A stretch of 53,156 nt of DNA from Clostridiaceae bacterium (GCA_012840075.1 DUMC01000011.1:1-53156); one strand, 5' to 3'. Counted from the first letter of the stretch, positions 1-8,900 are shown. Notes: generated by a model from the sequence alone, not told the origin. Numbers and translations: made by a program.

Positions 1-2
1 GA

Positions 3-104
3 AGAGGAATGTCCCGTTCTAAGGTTAGGGGACACTCCTCTCTGAATTACGAGTATTCCTTTAGAGAAGAGGAATGTCCCCTTTTGAATGGGGGACACAC
101 CTCT
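3..104. repeat. Two tandem imperfect hairpin repeats
   Basis: Two copies of the same hairpin lie 65 bp apart. Copy 1 (3-41) has arms AGAGGAATGTCCC and GGGACACTCCTCT. Copy 2 (68-104) has arms AGAGGAATGTCCCC and GGGGGACACACCTCT. Each arm pair is complementary apart from one or two positions, and the loops differ. The array touches the window edge and may continue upstream. Palindromes with GGGGAC/GTCCCC ends are widespread intergenic repeats in Clostridia, often thought of as REP-like; that assignment is inference. No transposase is visible nearby. Confidence 0.7.
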
Positions 105-130
105 CTGGGTTTAAGGAAGAGTTACATACC

Positions 131-412
131 TTACATTTTTTTGGTGAATGCAGAATCTATCAATAAGCATCCTATAATAACTTCCGCCAGAATTGTAAAA
201 CTTGAAATGATTATTGAGGTACCGATAAATTCTTTATAAGGATCATGATTGAAAATAAACCTGTTTAACACTAACAACATAGTTCCGGATGCAAACAGTG
301 ACAGGAATATATTTATACCAATTCTGATAAATTTAACGGTCGTCTTATTAAGTTTCAGAAATTCCTTGTGTAATATTTCCATAGTTTTATTTATATTATT
401 TAATTTATTCAT
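131..412 (-). CDS. Small two-helix membrane protein, unknown function
   Basis: This 93-aa protein is not one I recognise. The ATG at 412 was chosen because a strong purine-rich GAGGGGGGT site lies just upstream on the minus strand; a longer reading frame would put this site inside the gene. The N-terminal 35 residues are polar and lysine-rich, with a short amphipathic stretch. Two hydrophobic segments follow, near residues 33-52 and 65-88, separated by a loop containing NHDPYKE, and the protein ends in a charged FTKKM tail. It is therefore probably an integral inner-membrane protein with a cytoplasmic N-terminus. It is transcribed divergently from dnaG. There is no Cys or catalytic motif to suggest a role. 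The strong ribosome-binding site and clean membrane-protein pattern support a real gene, but its function is unknown. Confidence 0.6.
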   Translation of the reverse strand: MNKLNNINKTMEILHKEFLKLNKTTVKFIRIGINIFLSLFASGTMLLVLNRFIFNHDPYKEFIGTSIIISSFTILAEVIIGCLLIDSAFTKKM

Positions 413-886
413 AATACCCCCCTCATAAGTAAAAATAAAGTTACAAAACAAAGTCGTAAATTAAACTATGTGAAACTATATGTTAAAGCCTATAGTTAGA
501 ATCTAAAAGTTACTTTTATGTTATATGTTAACATAAAGTAATAGCATGTACAATAAGTAAAAAATTCCAAACTTTAGTATAAATTTGTAAGTTTATGAAA
601 TAATTATCTATAAATTTATTATTCAAAATGAAGGATATTTACATATGTGTGTAGAATATATTAAATAAATTTCCGGTAATATAATTGTAATGAAGTATTA
701 ATTTTAGGCATAGTGAATTAAATAAAACCAGGCAGATATGATATTAATTTCATAATAAATTTTTGCAATAAAAAGAAGGATTTTTTAGAATTATGTCGAA
801 TATAATAATTGAAGATTTTATAACGAAGATTTTTAACCTATAAAATATAATTGTAGAAAGGGATGAGTGAATAATTGTAGTGAAAA
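413..886. other. AT-rich spacer between divergent genes
   Basis: This 474-bp stretch separates the small membrane protein from dnaG. It holds no convincing ORF or RNA gene. An imperfect AT-rich inverted repeat at about 510-541 (TTACTTTTATGTTA against TTAACATAAAGTAA) has no T-tract and is not an obvious terminator. Promoters for both flanking genes must lie here, but I could not pick a -35/-10 pair with consensus spacing. Confidence 0.4.
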
Positions 887-2716
887 ATGAAGGCCTTTTT
901 TACTGAAGAGTTTATAGAGGAAGTTAGAATGAATAATGATATAGTAGAAGTAGTATCCGAATATGTGCACTTGAAGAGAAAAGGCAGATACTTTTTTGGC
1001 CTTTGTCCCTTTCATAACGAAAGAACACCTTCCTTCACCGTAACTCCTGATTTGCAGATTTTTAACTGTTTTGGTTGCAATAAAGGCGGAAATGTTATTC
1101 ATTTTATAATGAGTATAGAAAATCTTGATTTTGTTGAAGCTATAAAATTTCTAGCTGAAAGGGCAGGCATGGAACTTCCGGGTAATGACAATTCTGAAAG
1201 TGCCAAAGAATATAAGTTAAAAACTGAAATTTTGAATATAAATAAATTTGTAGCCCAAAGTTATTATAATAATTTAATGTCTGAAAAAGGGAGTGGCGCA
1301 AGGGAATATCTTAGTAGAAGGAAAATAAACCATGCCGTAGTAAAAAAATTCGGTTTGGGGTATTCTTTCCCCGGAAATACCCTTTATGAGCTGCTTCAGG
1401 AAAAAGGTTTTAGTAAAGAAGCTATAATAAAAAGCGGGTTAGTAATAGAAGGAAAAAGAGGGAAATATTTTGACAGATTCAGAAACAGACTAATGTTTCC
1501 GATATTTGATGTTAGGGGTAATGTAATTGGATTTGGCGGGAGAGCGCTGGATGATACATTACCAAAATATATGAATTCTCCTGAAACTCTTGTATACAAC
1601 AAAGGCAGGAATCTATATGCTTTAAATTTTGCTAAAAATTTTAAGGATAAAAAGCTGATTATTGTTGAGGGTTATATGGATGTTATAACCCTTCACCAAA
1701 ATGGAATAATAAATAGTGTGGCTTCTTTAGGAACCGCTCTTACTGAAAATCAAGGACGATTGTTAAAAAAATATGCAGAAGAGGTCATAATTTCTTTTGA
1801 TGCTGATGCAGCAGGACAGAAAGCGGCTATGCGAAGTCTGGATATGCTTACAAATATTGGATGTAAAGTTAAAGTATTAACTATACCAAATGGCAAAGAC
1901 CCTGATGAATATGTAAGAGAAAACGGTCCGGAAGCTTTTAAAGAATTAATTGATAATTCCATGAATCTTGTGGAATATAAAATAGGCGCAGTTAAAAAAA
2001 ATATAGATACCAATACTACGGAAGGAAAAATCGAATTTGTAAAAAAAGCAGCAGAAATATTATCATTGATTGAAAGCCCGGCAGAATTGGAAATATATAT
2101 AAGAAAAATATCAGAGCAGTATGAAATAAGCATGGGCTCTTTATATGCGGAAGTACAGAACAGGAAGAGTCCTAAGAAAGTTAATAAAGAGTTGAGAAGT
2201 TTTTCAAAACGACAAAATGTACCTGACGGGAAAAAAGAATTTCTCAACAAAATAGAAATTAGTAAAACATTCAATAACGACAAAAAAATAATATATAGCG
2301 AATTAATTCTAATTGCAATTTTATGTATGGACAACAGTGTATTTAAACTTGTTAAAGATAAATATGATTTAAATAGCTTCAGCGAAGAAAATAAACATAT
2401 TGCTTCTTACGTGTACGAAAAACTGGAAGCAAAAGCGAGAATTGTACCTGTTGAGTTATTGAATTCAATGGATGCCGACAAAGCCGGAGAATTCGCAAGA
2501 ATACTGGAACAGGAATGTAATTTCGATGATAGTGAAAAGGCAGTAGTTGACATAATTAATAGATTATTTACATTAAAACTTGAAAATCGGAAGCAAGAAA
2601 TATTAGAAAAGATTAGGAATAAAGATAAATTGAATTTGAATAGTTTGCAAATCAACGAATTGTTAAAAGAATTAAACGATTTAGTGTTCGAGATAAAAAA
2701 GTATTCGGAACCGTAA
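887..2716 (+). CDS. dnaG: DNA primase
   Basis: DnaG makes the RNA primers used by the replisome. The 609-aa length is normal for the family. The N-terminal CHC2-type zinc-binding domain is visible, with C40, H43, C61 and C64 in CPFH and CFGC motifs. The RNA-polymerase core follows, with the conserved GFGGRAL stretch at 216-222. The TOPRIM fold has its conserved glutamate at E261 in VEGYMD and the DAD acidic pair at D305/D307. The C-terminal 200 residues are divergent, as is usual for the helicase-interacting domain. The ATG at 887 is the only plausible start because an in-frame stop lies just upstream. Its Shine-Dalgarno site is weak and distant (GAAAGGGATGAG around 857-867). It sits 22 bp ahead of rpoD, the classic macromolecular-synthesis arrangement, and the two are probably cotranscribed. 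Confidence 0.97.
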   Translation: MKAFFTEEFIEEVRMNNDIVEVVSEYVHLKRKGRYFFGLCPFHNERTPSFTVTPDLQIFNCFGCNKGGNVIHFIMSIENLDFVEAIKFLAERAGMELPGNDNSESAKEYKLKTEILNINKFVAQSYYNNLMSEKGSGAREYLSRRKINHAVVKKFGLGYSFPGNTLYELLQEKGFSKEAIIKSGLVIEGKRGKYFDRFRNRLMFPIFDVRGNVIGFGGRALDDTLPKYMNSPETLVYNKGRNLYALNFAKNFKDKKLIIVEGYMDVITLHQNGIINSVASLGTALTENQGRLLKKYAEEVIISFDADAAGQKAAMRSLDMLTNIGCKVKVLTIPNGKDPDEYVRENGPEAFKELIDNSMNLVEYKIGAVKKNIDTNTTEGKIEFVKKAAEILSLIESPAELEIYIRKISEQYEISMGSLYAEVQNRKSPKKVNKELRSFSKRQNVPDGKKEFLNKIEISKTFNNDKKIIYSELILIAILCMDNSVFKLVKDKYDLNSFSEENKHIASYVYEKLEAKARIVPVELLNSMDADKAGEFARILEQECNFDDSEKAVVDIINRLFTLKLENRKQEILEKIRNKDKLNLNSLQINELLKELNDLVFEIKKYSEP

Positions 2717-2738
2717 TAAGGAAGGAGGAGGGTATTTT

Positions 2739-3815
2739 TTGAAAGCAAATAACGACACAAGAAAAGCAATTTTAAAAGAATTAATTGAAAAAGGAAAAGC
2801 AAAAGGAATGCTTACTTATAAAGAAATAATGGATGCATTTGAAGAAATTGAGTTAGATCCTAACCAGATCGATAAAATATATGAAACTGTTGAAAAAATG
2901 GGAATTGATGTAGTAGATGATTTTGATGAAGAAATAGAGGAAATAAGTGATGAGGAACTGGATGATTTGAATCTTCCTGAAGGAATTAGCATAGATGATC
3001 CCGTTAGAATGTATCTGAAGGAAATCGGGAAAGTACCTTTATTGACACCCGAAGAAGAAATCGAATTGGCTAAAAGGATGGAGCAAGGTGACGTTGCTGC
3101 AAAACGTAGATTAGCTGAGGCAAATTTAAGGTTAGTTGTAAGTATTGCCAAGAGGTATGTTGGTAGGGGAATGCTCTTTCTCGATCTGATTCAAGAGGGG
3201 AACTTGGGCCTTATAAAAGCAGTTGAGAAATTTGATTATAGGAAAGGTTATAAATTCAGCACATATGCTACCTGGTGGATCAGACAAGCAATTACCAGGG
3301 CAATCGCTGATCAAGCACGTACAATAAGAATACCTGTTCATATGGTGGAAACCATAAACAAGCTTATAAGAGTATCCAGGCAATTACTGCAAGAGTTAGG
3401 GCGTGAACCGACTCCCGAAGAAATTGCTAAAGAAATGAATATGCCGGTTGAAAAAGTAAGAGAGGTAATGAAAATCTCTCAAGAACCGGTTTCACTGGAA
3501 ACACCTATTGGAGAAGAAGAAGACAGCCATTTAGGTGATTTTATTCCTGATGATGAAGCTCCGGCTCCTGCAGAATCTGCTGCTTATACTTTATTAAAAG
3601 AACAACTCATGGAAGTACTCGATACATTAACACCGCGTGAAGAGAAAGTCTTAAGACTTCGTTTTGGACTTGATGATGGCAGAGCAAGGACCCTCGAAGA
3701 AGTAGGTAAAGAATTTAACGTCACTAGAGAAAGAATAAGACAAATTGAAGCAAAAGCATTGAGAAAGCTTAGACATCCAAGCAGAAGCAAAAAGTTAAAG
3801 GATTATCTTGATTAA
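2739..3815 (+). CDS. rpoD: RNA polymerase primary sigma factor (SigA/RpoD)
   Basis: This is the housekeeping sigma factor that directs RNA polymerase to TTGACA/TATAAT promoters. At 358 aa it has the compact size typical of Firmicutes SigA. A short region 1.1 is followed by an acidic stretch (about residues 64-80), region 1.2 ([12 protein letters not shown]), region 2 with the core-binding and -10-recognition helices ([14 protein letters not shown]), region 3, and region 4 with the -35 recognition helix ([17 protein letters not shown]). The start is TTG, set by the GGAGGAGG site at 2723-2730 about eight bases upstream; no ATG is suitably placed. A long hairpin terminator follows directly. Confidence 0.98.
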   Translation: MKANNDTRKAILKELIEKGKAKGMLTYKEIMDAFEEIELDPNQIDKIYETVEKMGIDVVDDFDEEIEEISDEELDDLNLPEGISIDDPVRMYLKEIGKVPLLTPEEEIELAKRMEQGDVAAKRRLAEANLRLVVSIAKRYVGRGMLFLDLIQEGNLGLIKAVEKFDYRKGYKFSTYATWWIRQAITRAIADQARTIRIPVHMVETINKLIRVSRQLLQELGREPTPEEIAKEMNMPVEKVREVMKISQEPVSLETPIGEEEDSHLGDFIPDDEAPAPAESAAYTLLKEQLMEVLDTLTPREEKVLRLRFGLDDGRARTLEEVGKEFNVTRERIRQIEAKALRKLRHPSRSKKLKDYLD

Positions 3816-3828
3816 TTTCACGTAGAAA

Positions 3829-3892
3829 AGAGACGGTACTTTTGCTTCCGGAGTAAACATTACTTTGGAAGTAAAAGTGTCGTTTCTATTTT
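3829..3892 (+). terminator. Terminator after rpoD
   Basis: A long inverted repeat starts 14 bp after the rpoD stop. The left arm (AGAGACGGTACTTTTGCTTCC without its first base, 3829-3849) pairs with GGAAGTAAAAGTGTCGTTTC (3867-3886) with few mismatches, followed by TATTTTAAT. It is consistent with a Rho-independent terminator ending the dnaG-rpoD transcript. Confidence 0.75.
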
Positions 3893-4035
3893 AATATACG
3901 CTAACAATATATAAATATATAAATGAATAAAGAACCGTTACTAGCGAAAAAAATAGGTATGGCTTATAATAGTATGAAATGTGGAGCATTAAAGTTATAA
4001 TGCTTAAAAATCAGCTAAAATAGGCAAAAAACTTG

Positions 4036-4064
4036 TTGACCACTTTAGGTACTGCATTTATAAT
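4036..4064 (+). promoter_or_regulatory. Promoter for the tRNA pair
   Basis: TTGACC at 4036-4041 and TATAAT at 4059-4064 are separated by 17 bp, near-perfect for the primary sigma factor. Transcription should start near 4071, about 30 bp before the first tRNA, consistent with a strong stable-RNA promoter. Confidence 0.8.
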
Positions 4065-4101
4065 ATTACTTGTACTGCTGATGCAGTAATGAAAGTAACG
4101 T

Positions 4102-4177
4102 TCCTCAATAGCTCAGCTGGTAGAGCATGCGGCTGTTAACCGCAGGGTCGTAGGTTCGAGTCCTACTTGAGGAGCCA
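4102..4177 (+). tRNA. tRNA-Asn (GTT)
   Basis: A complete 76-nt cloverleaf including an encoded CCA end. The acceptor stem TCCTCAA pairs with TTGAGGA. The D-arm is AGCTCAGCTGGTAGAGC, the anticodon loop contains CTGTTAA with anticodon GTT at 4135-4137, and the T-arm carries GGTTCGAGTCC. GTT reads asparagine codons. It is the first gene of a two-tRNA transcript. Confidence 0.95.
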
Positions 4178-4182
4178 TTTTA

Positions 4183-4259
4183 GGGCCTTTAGCTCAGTCG
4201 GTCAGAGCGGCCGGCTCATAACCGGTTGGTCCGGGGTTCGAGTCCCTGAAGGCCCACCA
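4183..4259 (+). tRNA. tRNA with CAT anticodon (elongator Met or Ile2)
   Basis: A complete 77-nt cloverleaf with encoded CCA. The acceptor stem is GGGCCTT/AAGGCCC and the anticodon CAT lies at 4217-4219 inside loop CTCATAA. It is not the initiator: the 1-72 position is a G-C pair and the anticodon stem lacks the three G-C pairs next to the loop that mark initiators. Elongator tRNA-Met and tRNA-Ile2 (whose C34 TilS converts to lysidine) both carry CAT. The sequence alone does not let me separate them with certainty. It lies 5 bp after tRNA-Asn in the same transcript. Confidence 0.93.
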
Positions 4260-4282
4260 AGTTTATATAATAAAGTTAAAAT

Positions 4283-4320
4283 AAAAAAGTAAGGATATTA
4301 ATCCTTGCTTTTTATTTTTA
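4283..4320 (+). terminator. Terminator after the tRNA pair
   Basis: AAAAAGTAAGGAT and ATCCTTGCTTTTT form a 13-bp stem with an ATTA loop. The stem runs into TTTATTTTTA, a typical Rho-independent terminator. Confidence 0.8.
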
Positions 4321-4350
4321 TGTGAAAAATATTTTAATTTACAAAGGGAT

Positions 4351-5094
4351 GTGCTCACCATCTTGGATCAAAGATTAATGACCATCGCTGAAATGGTGCC
4401 GGAGTGCAAGTTTGTATGTGATATTGGAACGGATCATGCTTATCTGCCCATTTACCTCCTGGAAAATAATATTTGCCAGAAAGCTGTAGTTGTTGAGGTT
4501 AAGGAAGGACCTCTCAAAGCAGCCTATAACAATATAAGTAAAAAAAATCTTCAAGATTGTGTAGAAGCTATACTGGGAGACGGAATAAAAGCACTTGAAA
4601 AATCCCTTTATTTAAAAGAGGGGAAAGATGATTATACCATTATAATAGCCGGTATGGGTGGAAACTTAATAATTAAAATACTTTCAGAAGGGCTTGATTT
4701 TGCAAAAGAAGCCAAAACTATCATATTACAACCGATGAGTAAACTGGAAGTTGTGTATGAATGGCTTGCAAAACATGGCTTTGATATAATAGATGAAAGC
4801 CTTGTAAAAGACGGTAATAAATTTTACAATGTACTTGCTGTTAAATGGTCAGGGATTGAGAAACCATGTAAACCTATTGATCTATATGTTGGTAAAAAGC
4901 TTGTTGAAAAAAGGGATCCCTTGCTTGGTGAATATATTAATTGGAAAATATCAGTGCTTAATAAGATTATTATAGGATTAAAAAAATCTATAGATTGTAA
5001 CGGACAAAAAATAAACGAAAAAGAAGACACTCTCAATAAGTTAATAAGCATAAAAAATGAAATGGTGGATATATTAAAGTTACTTTCCAAGTAA
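4351..5094 (+). CDS. trmK: tRNA (adenine-22-N1)-methyltransferase TrmK
   Basis: TrmK methylates N1 of A22 in the D-loop of tRNA using S-adenosylmethionine. The Rossmann SAM-binding motif is clear (DIGTDHAYLP, residues 24-33), as is the AGMGG motif near residue 106 and the LQPMSKLEVVYEWL stretch typical of this COG2384 family. The C-terminus (about 190-247) is a charged helical extension typical of the family. Length 247 aa is normal. The GTG at 4351 is used here, but the AAAGGG site ends only two bases before it. TTG at 4363, which begins at LDQRLMTIAEMV, aligns better with known family starts and may be the true initiation codon. It is followed 33-42 bp later by a Nif3-family gene, a pairing also found in other Firmicutes downstream of the primary sigma factor. 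Confidence 0.9.
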   Translation: MLTILDQRLMTIAEMVPECKFVCDIGTDHAYLPIYLLENNICQKAVVVEVKEGPLKAAYNNISKKNLQDCVEAILGDGIKALEKSLYLKEGKDDYTIIIAGMGGNLIIKILSEGLDFAKEAKTIILQPMSKLEVVYEWLAKHGFDIIDESLVKDGNKFYNVLAVKWSGIEKPCKPIDLYVGKKLVEKRDPLLGEYINWKISVLNKIIIGLKKSIDCNGQKINEKEDTLNKLISIKNEMVDILKLLSK

Positions 5095-5136
5095 ATAATT
5101 TCGAATGGAATTTCTGAGACGATTGGGGTGAGCAGG

Positions 5137-5970
5137 TTGACTATAAAATGCAGCCATATAGCCGGATACATGAACATGATTGCTCCTTTAGAGTTGGCAG
5201 AAGAATGGGATAATGTAGGGTTGATTATTGGAGATCCGGAACAAAATATAAACAAACTCCTGGTATGCCTTGATGTTACCGGTGAAGTTGTAGATTATGC
5301 AATTGAAAATGAAATAAATATGATAATATCTCATCATCCGTTAATTTTCAACTCTATTAAAAGGATTATATTTTGTGATTGGAAAGGAAAGTTAATTCAT
5401 AAGCTGATAGAAAACAGCATCAGTGTTTACTGTGCTCATACTAATTTAGATTATGCTAAATCCGGAGTAAATTGGAGTCTGGCTAAAGCCCTTAAGCTGG
5501 AAAATATAAAAAACGCATTTAATATTAAAAGGTTACCTAAACCCGGTATTCATTTGGAGCAAGAAGAGTACTATAGTCTGGCAAAGACGGGAAACTTAAA
5601 GACACCGCTAAAATTAATAGATTTTATAGAACATGTAAAACAAGTCCTAAATGTAGATTATGTTAGGTTTGTAGGAAAAGTTGAGGACTTAGAAAATAAA
5701 GAAATTAGTAAAGTTATGGTCTTTTCCGGAAGTTTTGATAATGATATATTACGATATATTAACCATGAAATTGATATTATTGTGACAGGCGATATAAAAT
5801 ACCATTCAGCTCTCGAAATGTTGGAAATAGGTGTTTGTGCATTGGATGCAGGTCATTTTGCAACAGAAAACATTATTGTTCCGGTTCTTTGTAAAATGTT
5901 AAAAGAAAAATTTCCTCAGCTTGATGTGATAGGGAAAACTGATGCAATAAAACCCTTCATATTGTGTTGA
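5137..5970 (+). CDS. Nif3/YqfO family dinuclear-metal protein
   Basis: A 277-aa member of the Nif3-like (NGG1p-interacting factor 3) family, often annotated as a GTP cyclohydrolase I type 2 homologue; its true biochemical role is unsettled. Metal-binding family motifs are visible: ISHHPLIF, CAHTNLD and a C-terminal DAGHFATE. The B. subtilis relative carries a PII-like insertion between the two halves, giving about 370 aa. This protein is too short to contain it. TTG at 5137 was chosen because GGGGTGAG at 5125-5132 is correctly placed for it and the resulting start (TIKCSHI) matches the family; a GTG at 5128 overlaps that site. The stop codon overlaps the -35 box of the RNase P RNA promoter. 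Confidence 0.87.
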   Translation: MTIKCSHIAGYMNMIAPLELAEEWDNVGLIIGDPEQNINKLLVCLDVTGEVVDYAIENEINMIISHHPLIFNSIKRIIFCDWKGKLIHKLIENSISVYCAHTNLDYAKSGVNWSLAKALKLENIKNAFNIKRLPKPGIHLEQEEYYSLAKTGNLKTPLKLIDFIEHVKQVLNVDYVRFVGKVEDLENKEISKVMVFSGSFDNDILRYINHEIDIIVTGDIKYHSALEMLEIGVCALDAGHFATENIIVPVLCKMLKEKFPQLDVIGKTDAIKPFILC

Positions 5971-5995
5971 CAACTTTACATACTGCTATTATAAT
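5967..5995 (+). promoter_or_regulatory. Consensus promoter for RNase P RNA
   Basis: TTGACA (5967-5972) and TATAAT (5990-5995) with a 17-bp spacer are a perfect housekeeping promoter. The -35 overlaps the TGA stop of the preceding gene. The predicted start near 6002 implies a leader of about 125 nt that must be processed off before the mature RNA at about 6126. Confidence 0.85.
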
Positions 5996-6125
5996 ATAAA
6001 AGCCGGCTAAAAATAAAATAAAAATTTTACTTATTAATTGTTTATACTTATGTTTTAAATTTTATGGATTAATCGATTATATTTTGAGAATAATTAAGAA
6101 TAAATTGAAAATGAATAAATTGACG

Positions 6126-6487
6126 GTAATAAAATATGAGTAGGTCGGACAGTCGCGTGTATAAGCTGAAAAGCTGTACATGAGGAAAGTCCGGGCTCCG
6201 TAGGGCAAGGTGCCGGGTAACCCCCGGTGAAGGCGACTTCAAGGAAAGTGCATAGAAAATAACCGCCTGACTTTATGTCAGGTAAGGGTGGAAAGGTGAG
6301 GTAAGAGCTCACCAGCGGTCAGGCGACTGGCCGGCTTAGAAAACCCCACCTGGAGCAACACCGCGATAGGGAGTTAAGGTGGCCCGCCGTTCCCTGGCAG
6401 GTGGCTTGAGCTGTGCAGTAATGCATGGCCTAGATAGATGACTGTTAAAACAGAACCCGGCTTATGGACTTACTCATATTTTATTAC
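6126..6487 (+). ncRNA. rnpB: RNase P RNA (catalytic subunit)
   Basis: The ribozyme that matures tRNA 5' ends. Universally conserved elements are present: GAGGAAAGTCCGGGCTC near the 5' side, which pairs into helix P4 with ACAGAACCCGGCTTA near the 3' side, and the GGAGCAACA stretch in the specificity domain. The overall arrangement looks like the ancestral A type. Helix P1 is unusually clear: GTAATAAAATATGAGTA at 6126-6142 is perfectly complementary to TACTCATATTTTATTAC at 6471-6487. The mature ends may lie a few bases inside this 17-bp stem. A consensus promoter lies upstream and a terminator follows immediately. Confidence 0.95.
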
Positions 6488-6495
6488 GAATAGAA

Positions 6496-6532
6496 AGAAA
6501 ACACTGGCTCTTGGTCAGTGTTTTCTTTTTAT
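6496..6532 (+). terminator. Terminator after rnpB, between convergent genes
   Basis: AGAAAACACTG (6496-6506) and CAGTGTTTTCT (6516-6526) form a perfect 11-bp stem, followed by TTTTTATT. The stem is preceded on the other side by an A-run, so it could also stop transcription of the oxidoreductase gene arriving on the minus strand. Confidence 0.85.
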
Positions 6533-6564
6533 TCTACATAATTGTTTAAAAATTGTTTAAATAG

Positions 6565-7626
6565 TTACTTAGAAGCTTTTTTCCAATCTTCATCCAAACC
6601 TAGACCGCGTAAATCAGCAATTTGATTATTCTTTTCAGCCTCATAAAGACGCCAAATCACCCTTAGTCCTTGCAAACTCCTGGGACCATCTGTCAAAGGT
6701 CTTTTTCCGTTTTTTATACAATCAATGAAATGGAGAATTTCGAACTGGGTTTTTTTAGTCTGATCATCTTCCTCTGCCAATACCTGCGTTCTTGAAGATG
6801 TGTCAAGGTTTGCTTTTTCTTCTTTTATATGTGAATGTAGATATAACTTACCTTCAGCTTTGTTATACTCGAGCATACCTTCAGTGCAGTGTATATGAAA
6901 ACTATAACCTAACCTGGTTCCTCTTGCTCCCCAAGTACCAAAATGGTAACCCATTGCTCCGTTTTCAAACTCAATAATTGCATTGCTGGTACCTTCCTTT
7001 TCCATCCATGGAGTACCAAAATTAGTTCCCATGTGTACTCCACGGATGGGATTTCCAAGAAACCATAATAAAAGGTCAATGTAATGACAACCATGACTGA
7101 AGAACTGACCGCCTCCAAGACGTTTGGCTGAACGTGCCCAGTGCCCCTCAGGGTATTTTGTGAATTGTTCGGTCCAAATAGACATCTGAAAAACTTCTCC
7201 GTATGTTTTTGCATCAACTAATTCTTTCATTTTTATAACAATCGGCCAATATCTTACAGGGTACGCCGTCATAAGTATCCTTTTATTTTTTTCAGCAGTT
7301 TCAATAAGTTTAATACATTCATCTTCGGTATTACACATGGGCTTTTCCATGAGAACATGTTTACCACCTTCCAGAAAAAACATACCGGCTTCAAAATGCA
7401 AATCATGCGGCAGTGAAATCAATACTGCATCTACGTTATCCAACATTTCTTTGTAATCTGTTACCGAAATTTGCGCTCCTACAATTTCAGCAGCTTCTTT
7501 TGCTCTTTCCGGGATGATGTCACAAGTCGAAGTAAGTTTTATTTCATTGCTTATTTCCAACAGTCCTCTTAAATGGGACTTGGCCATTCCTCCACATCCT
7601 ATCAGACCAAGACGGATTTTTCCCAT
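6565..7626 (-). CDS. Gfo/Idh/MocA family oxidoreductase
   Basis: A 353-aa NAD(P)-dependent sugar or cyclitol dehydrogenase-like protein. The N-terminal Rossmann fold begins MGKIRLGLIGCGGMAKSH, whose GxGGxA-type turn binds the nucleotide. EKPMCN near residue 95 carries the conserved EKP lysine. The C-terminal domain contains GGGQFFSHGCHYIDLLLWFLG, holding the DxxxH-like catalytic region. The ATG at 7626 was chosen because GGAGGTG lies 8 bases upstream; a GTG directly before it is an alternative. The gene stands alone on the minus strand with no transporter or kinase beside it, so the substrate cannot be inferred. An operator-like palindrome lies upstream at 7743-7752. Confidence 0.88.
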   Translation of the reverse strand: MGKIRLGLIGCGGMAKSHLRGLLEISNEIKLTSTCDIIPERAKEAAEIVGAQISVTDYKEMLDNVDAVLISLPHDLHFEAGMFFLEGGKHVLMEKPMCNTEDECIKLIETAEKNKRILMTAYPVRYWPIVIKMKELVDAKTYGEVFQMSIWTEQFTKYPEGHWARSAKRLGGGQFFSHGCHYIDLLLWFLGNPIRGVHMGTNFGTPWMEKEGTSNAIIEFENGAMGYHFGTWGARGTRLGYSFHIHCTEGMLEYNKAEGKLYLHSHIKEEKANLDTSSRTQVLAEEDDQTKKTQFEILHFIDCIKNGKRPLTDGPRSLQGLRVIWRLYEAEKNNQIADLRGLGLDEDWKKASK

Positions 7627-7742
7627 CACTAATACACCTCCGAAAACAAATAAATTGAACTTATTCAAAAAATTAAATTTTTAAAAGTATATGGTTAAAT
7701 AATATCTTACAATAAATACTATAATATAAATAATATAATAAT

Positions 7743-7752
7743 TAAACGTTTA
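7743..7752. promoter_or_regulatory. Candidate LacI/CcpA-type operator
   Basis: TAAACGTTTA is a perfect palindrome with a central CG, the core shared by LacI-family and catabolite-responsive operators. The dyad extends weakly outward (AATAA on the left, TTATT on the right). It lies 117 bp upstream of the oxidoreductase start and 136 bp upstream of tepA. Regulation of the sugar oxidoreductase is the more natural guess, but a 10-bp palindrome in AT-rich DNA may be fortuitous. Confidence 0.35.
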
Positions 7753-7887
7753 CAGTTATTATTTTTTTATTAGGTGTTTTAATAAATCAGGCATATCCGT
7801 AAATTTAAATTTTAAGTATGATGTAATTAACTTAAGATATAATAATATCATGATATCTTTTAATTTTTCAAAGGAGTGTGTGACGTT

Positions 7888-8580
7888 TTGGTTGAAGAAA
7901 ATACAAGTGAAGTTTCAAATACAGATGTAGATAATAACATAGGAGCAACTTCCGTAAAAAATCCTAAAGGTAACATCCATTGTTTAACCATTATAGGTCA
8001 AATTGAAGGACATATAGTTTTACCCCCTCAAAATAAAACTACAAAGTATGAGCATATAATTCCGCAACTTGTAGCTATTGAAGAAGATGAAAATATTGAT
8101 GGATTATTACTGATTTTAAATACCGTAGGAGGAGATGTAGAAGCAGGGTTGGCCATTGCGGAAATGATAGCAAGCATGTCAAAACCCACCGTTTCACTGA
8201 TTTTGGGCGGAGGACACAGCATAGGAGTTCCTATGGCAGTTGCCGCTGATTATTCCTTTATTGCTCCTTCTGCAACAATGACTATACATCCGTTAAGATT
8301 AAGCGGATTAATAATCGGTGTTCCTCAAACTTATAAATATTTTGATAAGATGCAGGAAAGGATCGTTCAATTCGTAGCTAATAATTCTAAAATTAGTACG
8401 GAAGAGTTTAGAAAGTTAATGTTAAAAACAGGCGAACTTGCTAACGATGTAGGTACTGTACTGTTTGGTGAAGAAGCTGTAAAATATGGCATTATTGATG
8501 AACTGGGAGGCCTTTCGGCTGCCCTTAATAAGCTCTATGAACTTATCGAAAAAAAGAGAAAAGAGGGCCGAATACAATGA
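7888..8580 (+). CDS. tepA: ClpP-fold serine protease, TepA family
   Basis: A 230-aa ClpP-like peptidase of the TepA (YmfB) group, cytosolic and without a signal peptide. The oxyanion-hole segment [14 protein letters not shown] is followed by the nucleophile serine in [11 protein letters not shown] and the catalytic histidine in MTIHPLRL, in the spacing expected for the ClpP fold. The N-terminal 25 residues are acidic and unconserved. TTG at 7888 was chosen because AAGGAG (7871-7876) is correctly spaced; the in-frame GTG at 7876 overlaps that site. It overlaps ylzJ by the ATGA pattern. In Bacillus the order tepA-ylzJ-spoIIIE is conserved, and the same order is seen here with a chemoreceptor gene inserted before ftsK. 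Its substrates are not established; roles in export or spore-protein turnover have been proposed. Confidence 0.88.
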   Translation: MVEENTSEVSNTDVDNNIGATSVKNPKGNIHCLTIIGQIEGHIVLPPQNKTTKYEHIIPQLVAIEEDENIDGLLLILNTVGGDVEAGLAIAEMIASMSKPTVSLILGGGHSIGVPMAVAADYSFIAPSATMTIHPLRLSGLIIGVPQTYKYFDKMQERIVQFVANNSKISTEEFRKLMLKTGELANDVGTVLFGEEAVKYGIIDELGGLSAALNKLYELIEKKRKEGRIQ

Positions 8581-8804
8581 TCATCTATTCTATAATTCCG
8601 AATGAAATAATCTTTGCAAGTAATAAAGACTGTCCTGAAATGCTTGAGGTGGAGTATGAAGGCGAGAAAGTTGAGGTTTACGAAAGAGGCAGAAACGAGT
8701 ATGTTATAAATCGCATAATAAGTTCATCTCCTAAAGCTTTTTTGAATAAAAATTTACAACCGGGAACAGTAATTAAAACTAATATAAAATTTGCTGTAAA
8801 ATAA
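8577..8804 (+). CDS. ylzJ: YlzJ-like small protein
   Basis: A 75-aa protein matching the YlzJ-like family in size, sequence and place. The start [13 protein letters not shown] and the internal [31 protein letters not shown] pattern resemble the Bacillus protein. It has no membrane segment or known catalytic motif and no established function. The ATG overlaps the tepA stop by 4 bp, indicating translational coupling. Confidence 0.75.
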   Translation: MIIYSIIPNEIIFASNKDCPEMLEVEYEGEKVEVYERGRNEYVINRIISSSPKAFLNKNLQPGTVIKTNIKFAVK

Positions 8805-8824
8805 ATGCTTCTGTTATTCACCAC

Positions 8825-8851
8825 GGGGTGCATTTAATAAAATTATGTCCC
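8825..8851. repeat. Short member of the GGGGTGYATTTAAT hairpin family
   Basis: GGGGTGCATTTAATAA opens a short imperfect hairpin closed by ATTATGTCCC. The opening block matches those at 36121, 50561 and the reverse complement at 36254-36269. It lies 20 bp after the ylzJ stop. Confidence 0.45.
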
Positions 8852-8900
8852 TTGACAAATATTTCTTCATATAAAAAATTTGCCCATCTAAAATAAATTT

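Noticed and set aside
3-104. CRISPR array
   Set aside because: Only two units, internally palindromic with different loops; no spacers of constant size and no cas genes.
1750-2334. 194-aa open frame opposite dnaG
   Set aside because: Shadow of the dnaG coding strand, without start signals or family features.
4183-4259. Initiator tRNA-fMet
   Set aside because: Position 1-72 is paired and the anticodon stem lacks the three consecutive G-C pairs of initiators.
8852-8875. Promoter TTGACA/TATAAA downstream of ylzJ
   Set aside because: The spacer is only 12 bp and no gene follows on that strand before the terminator.
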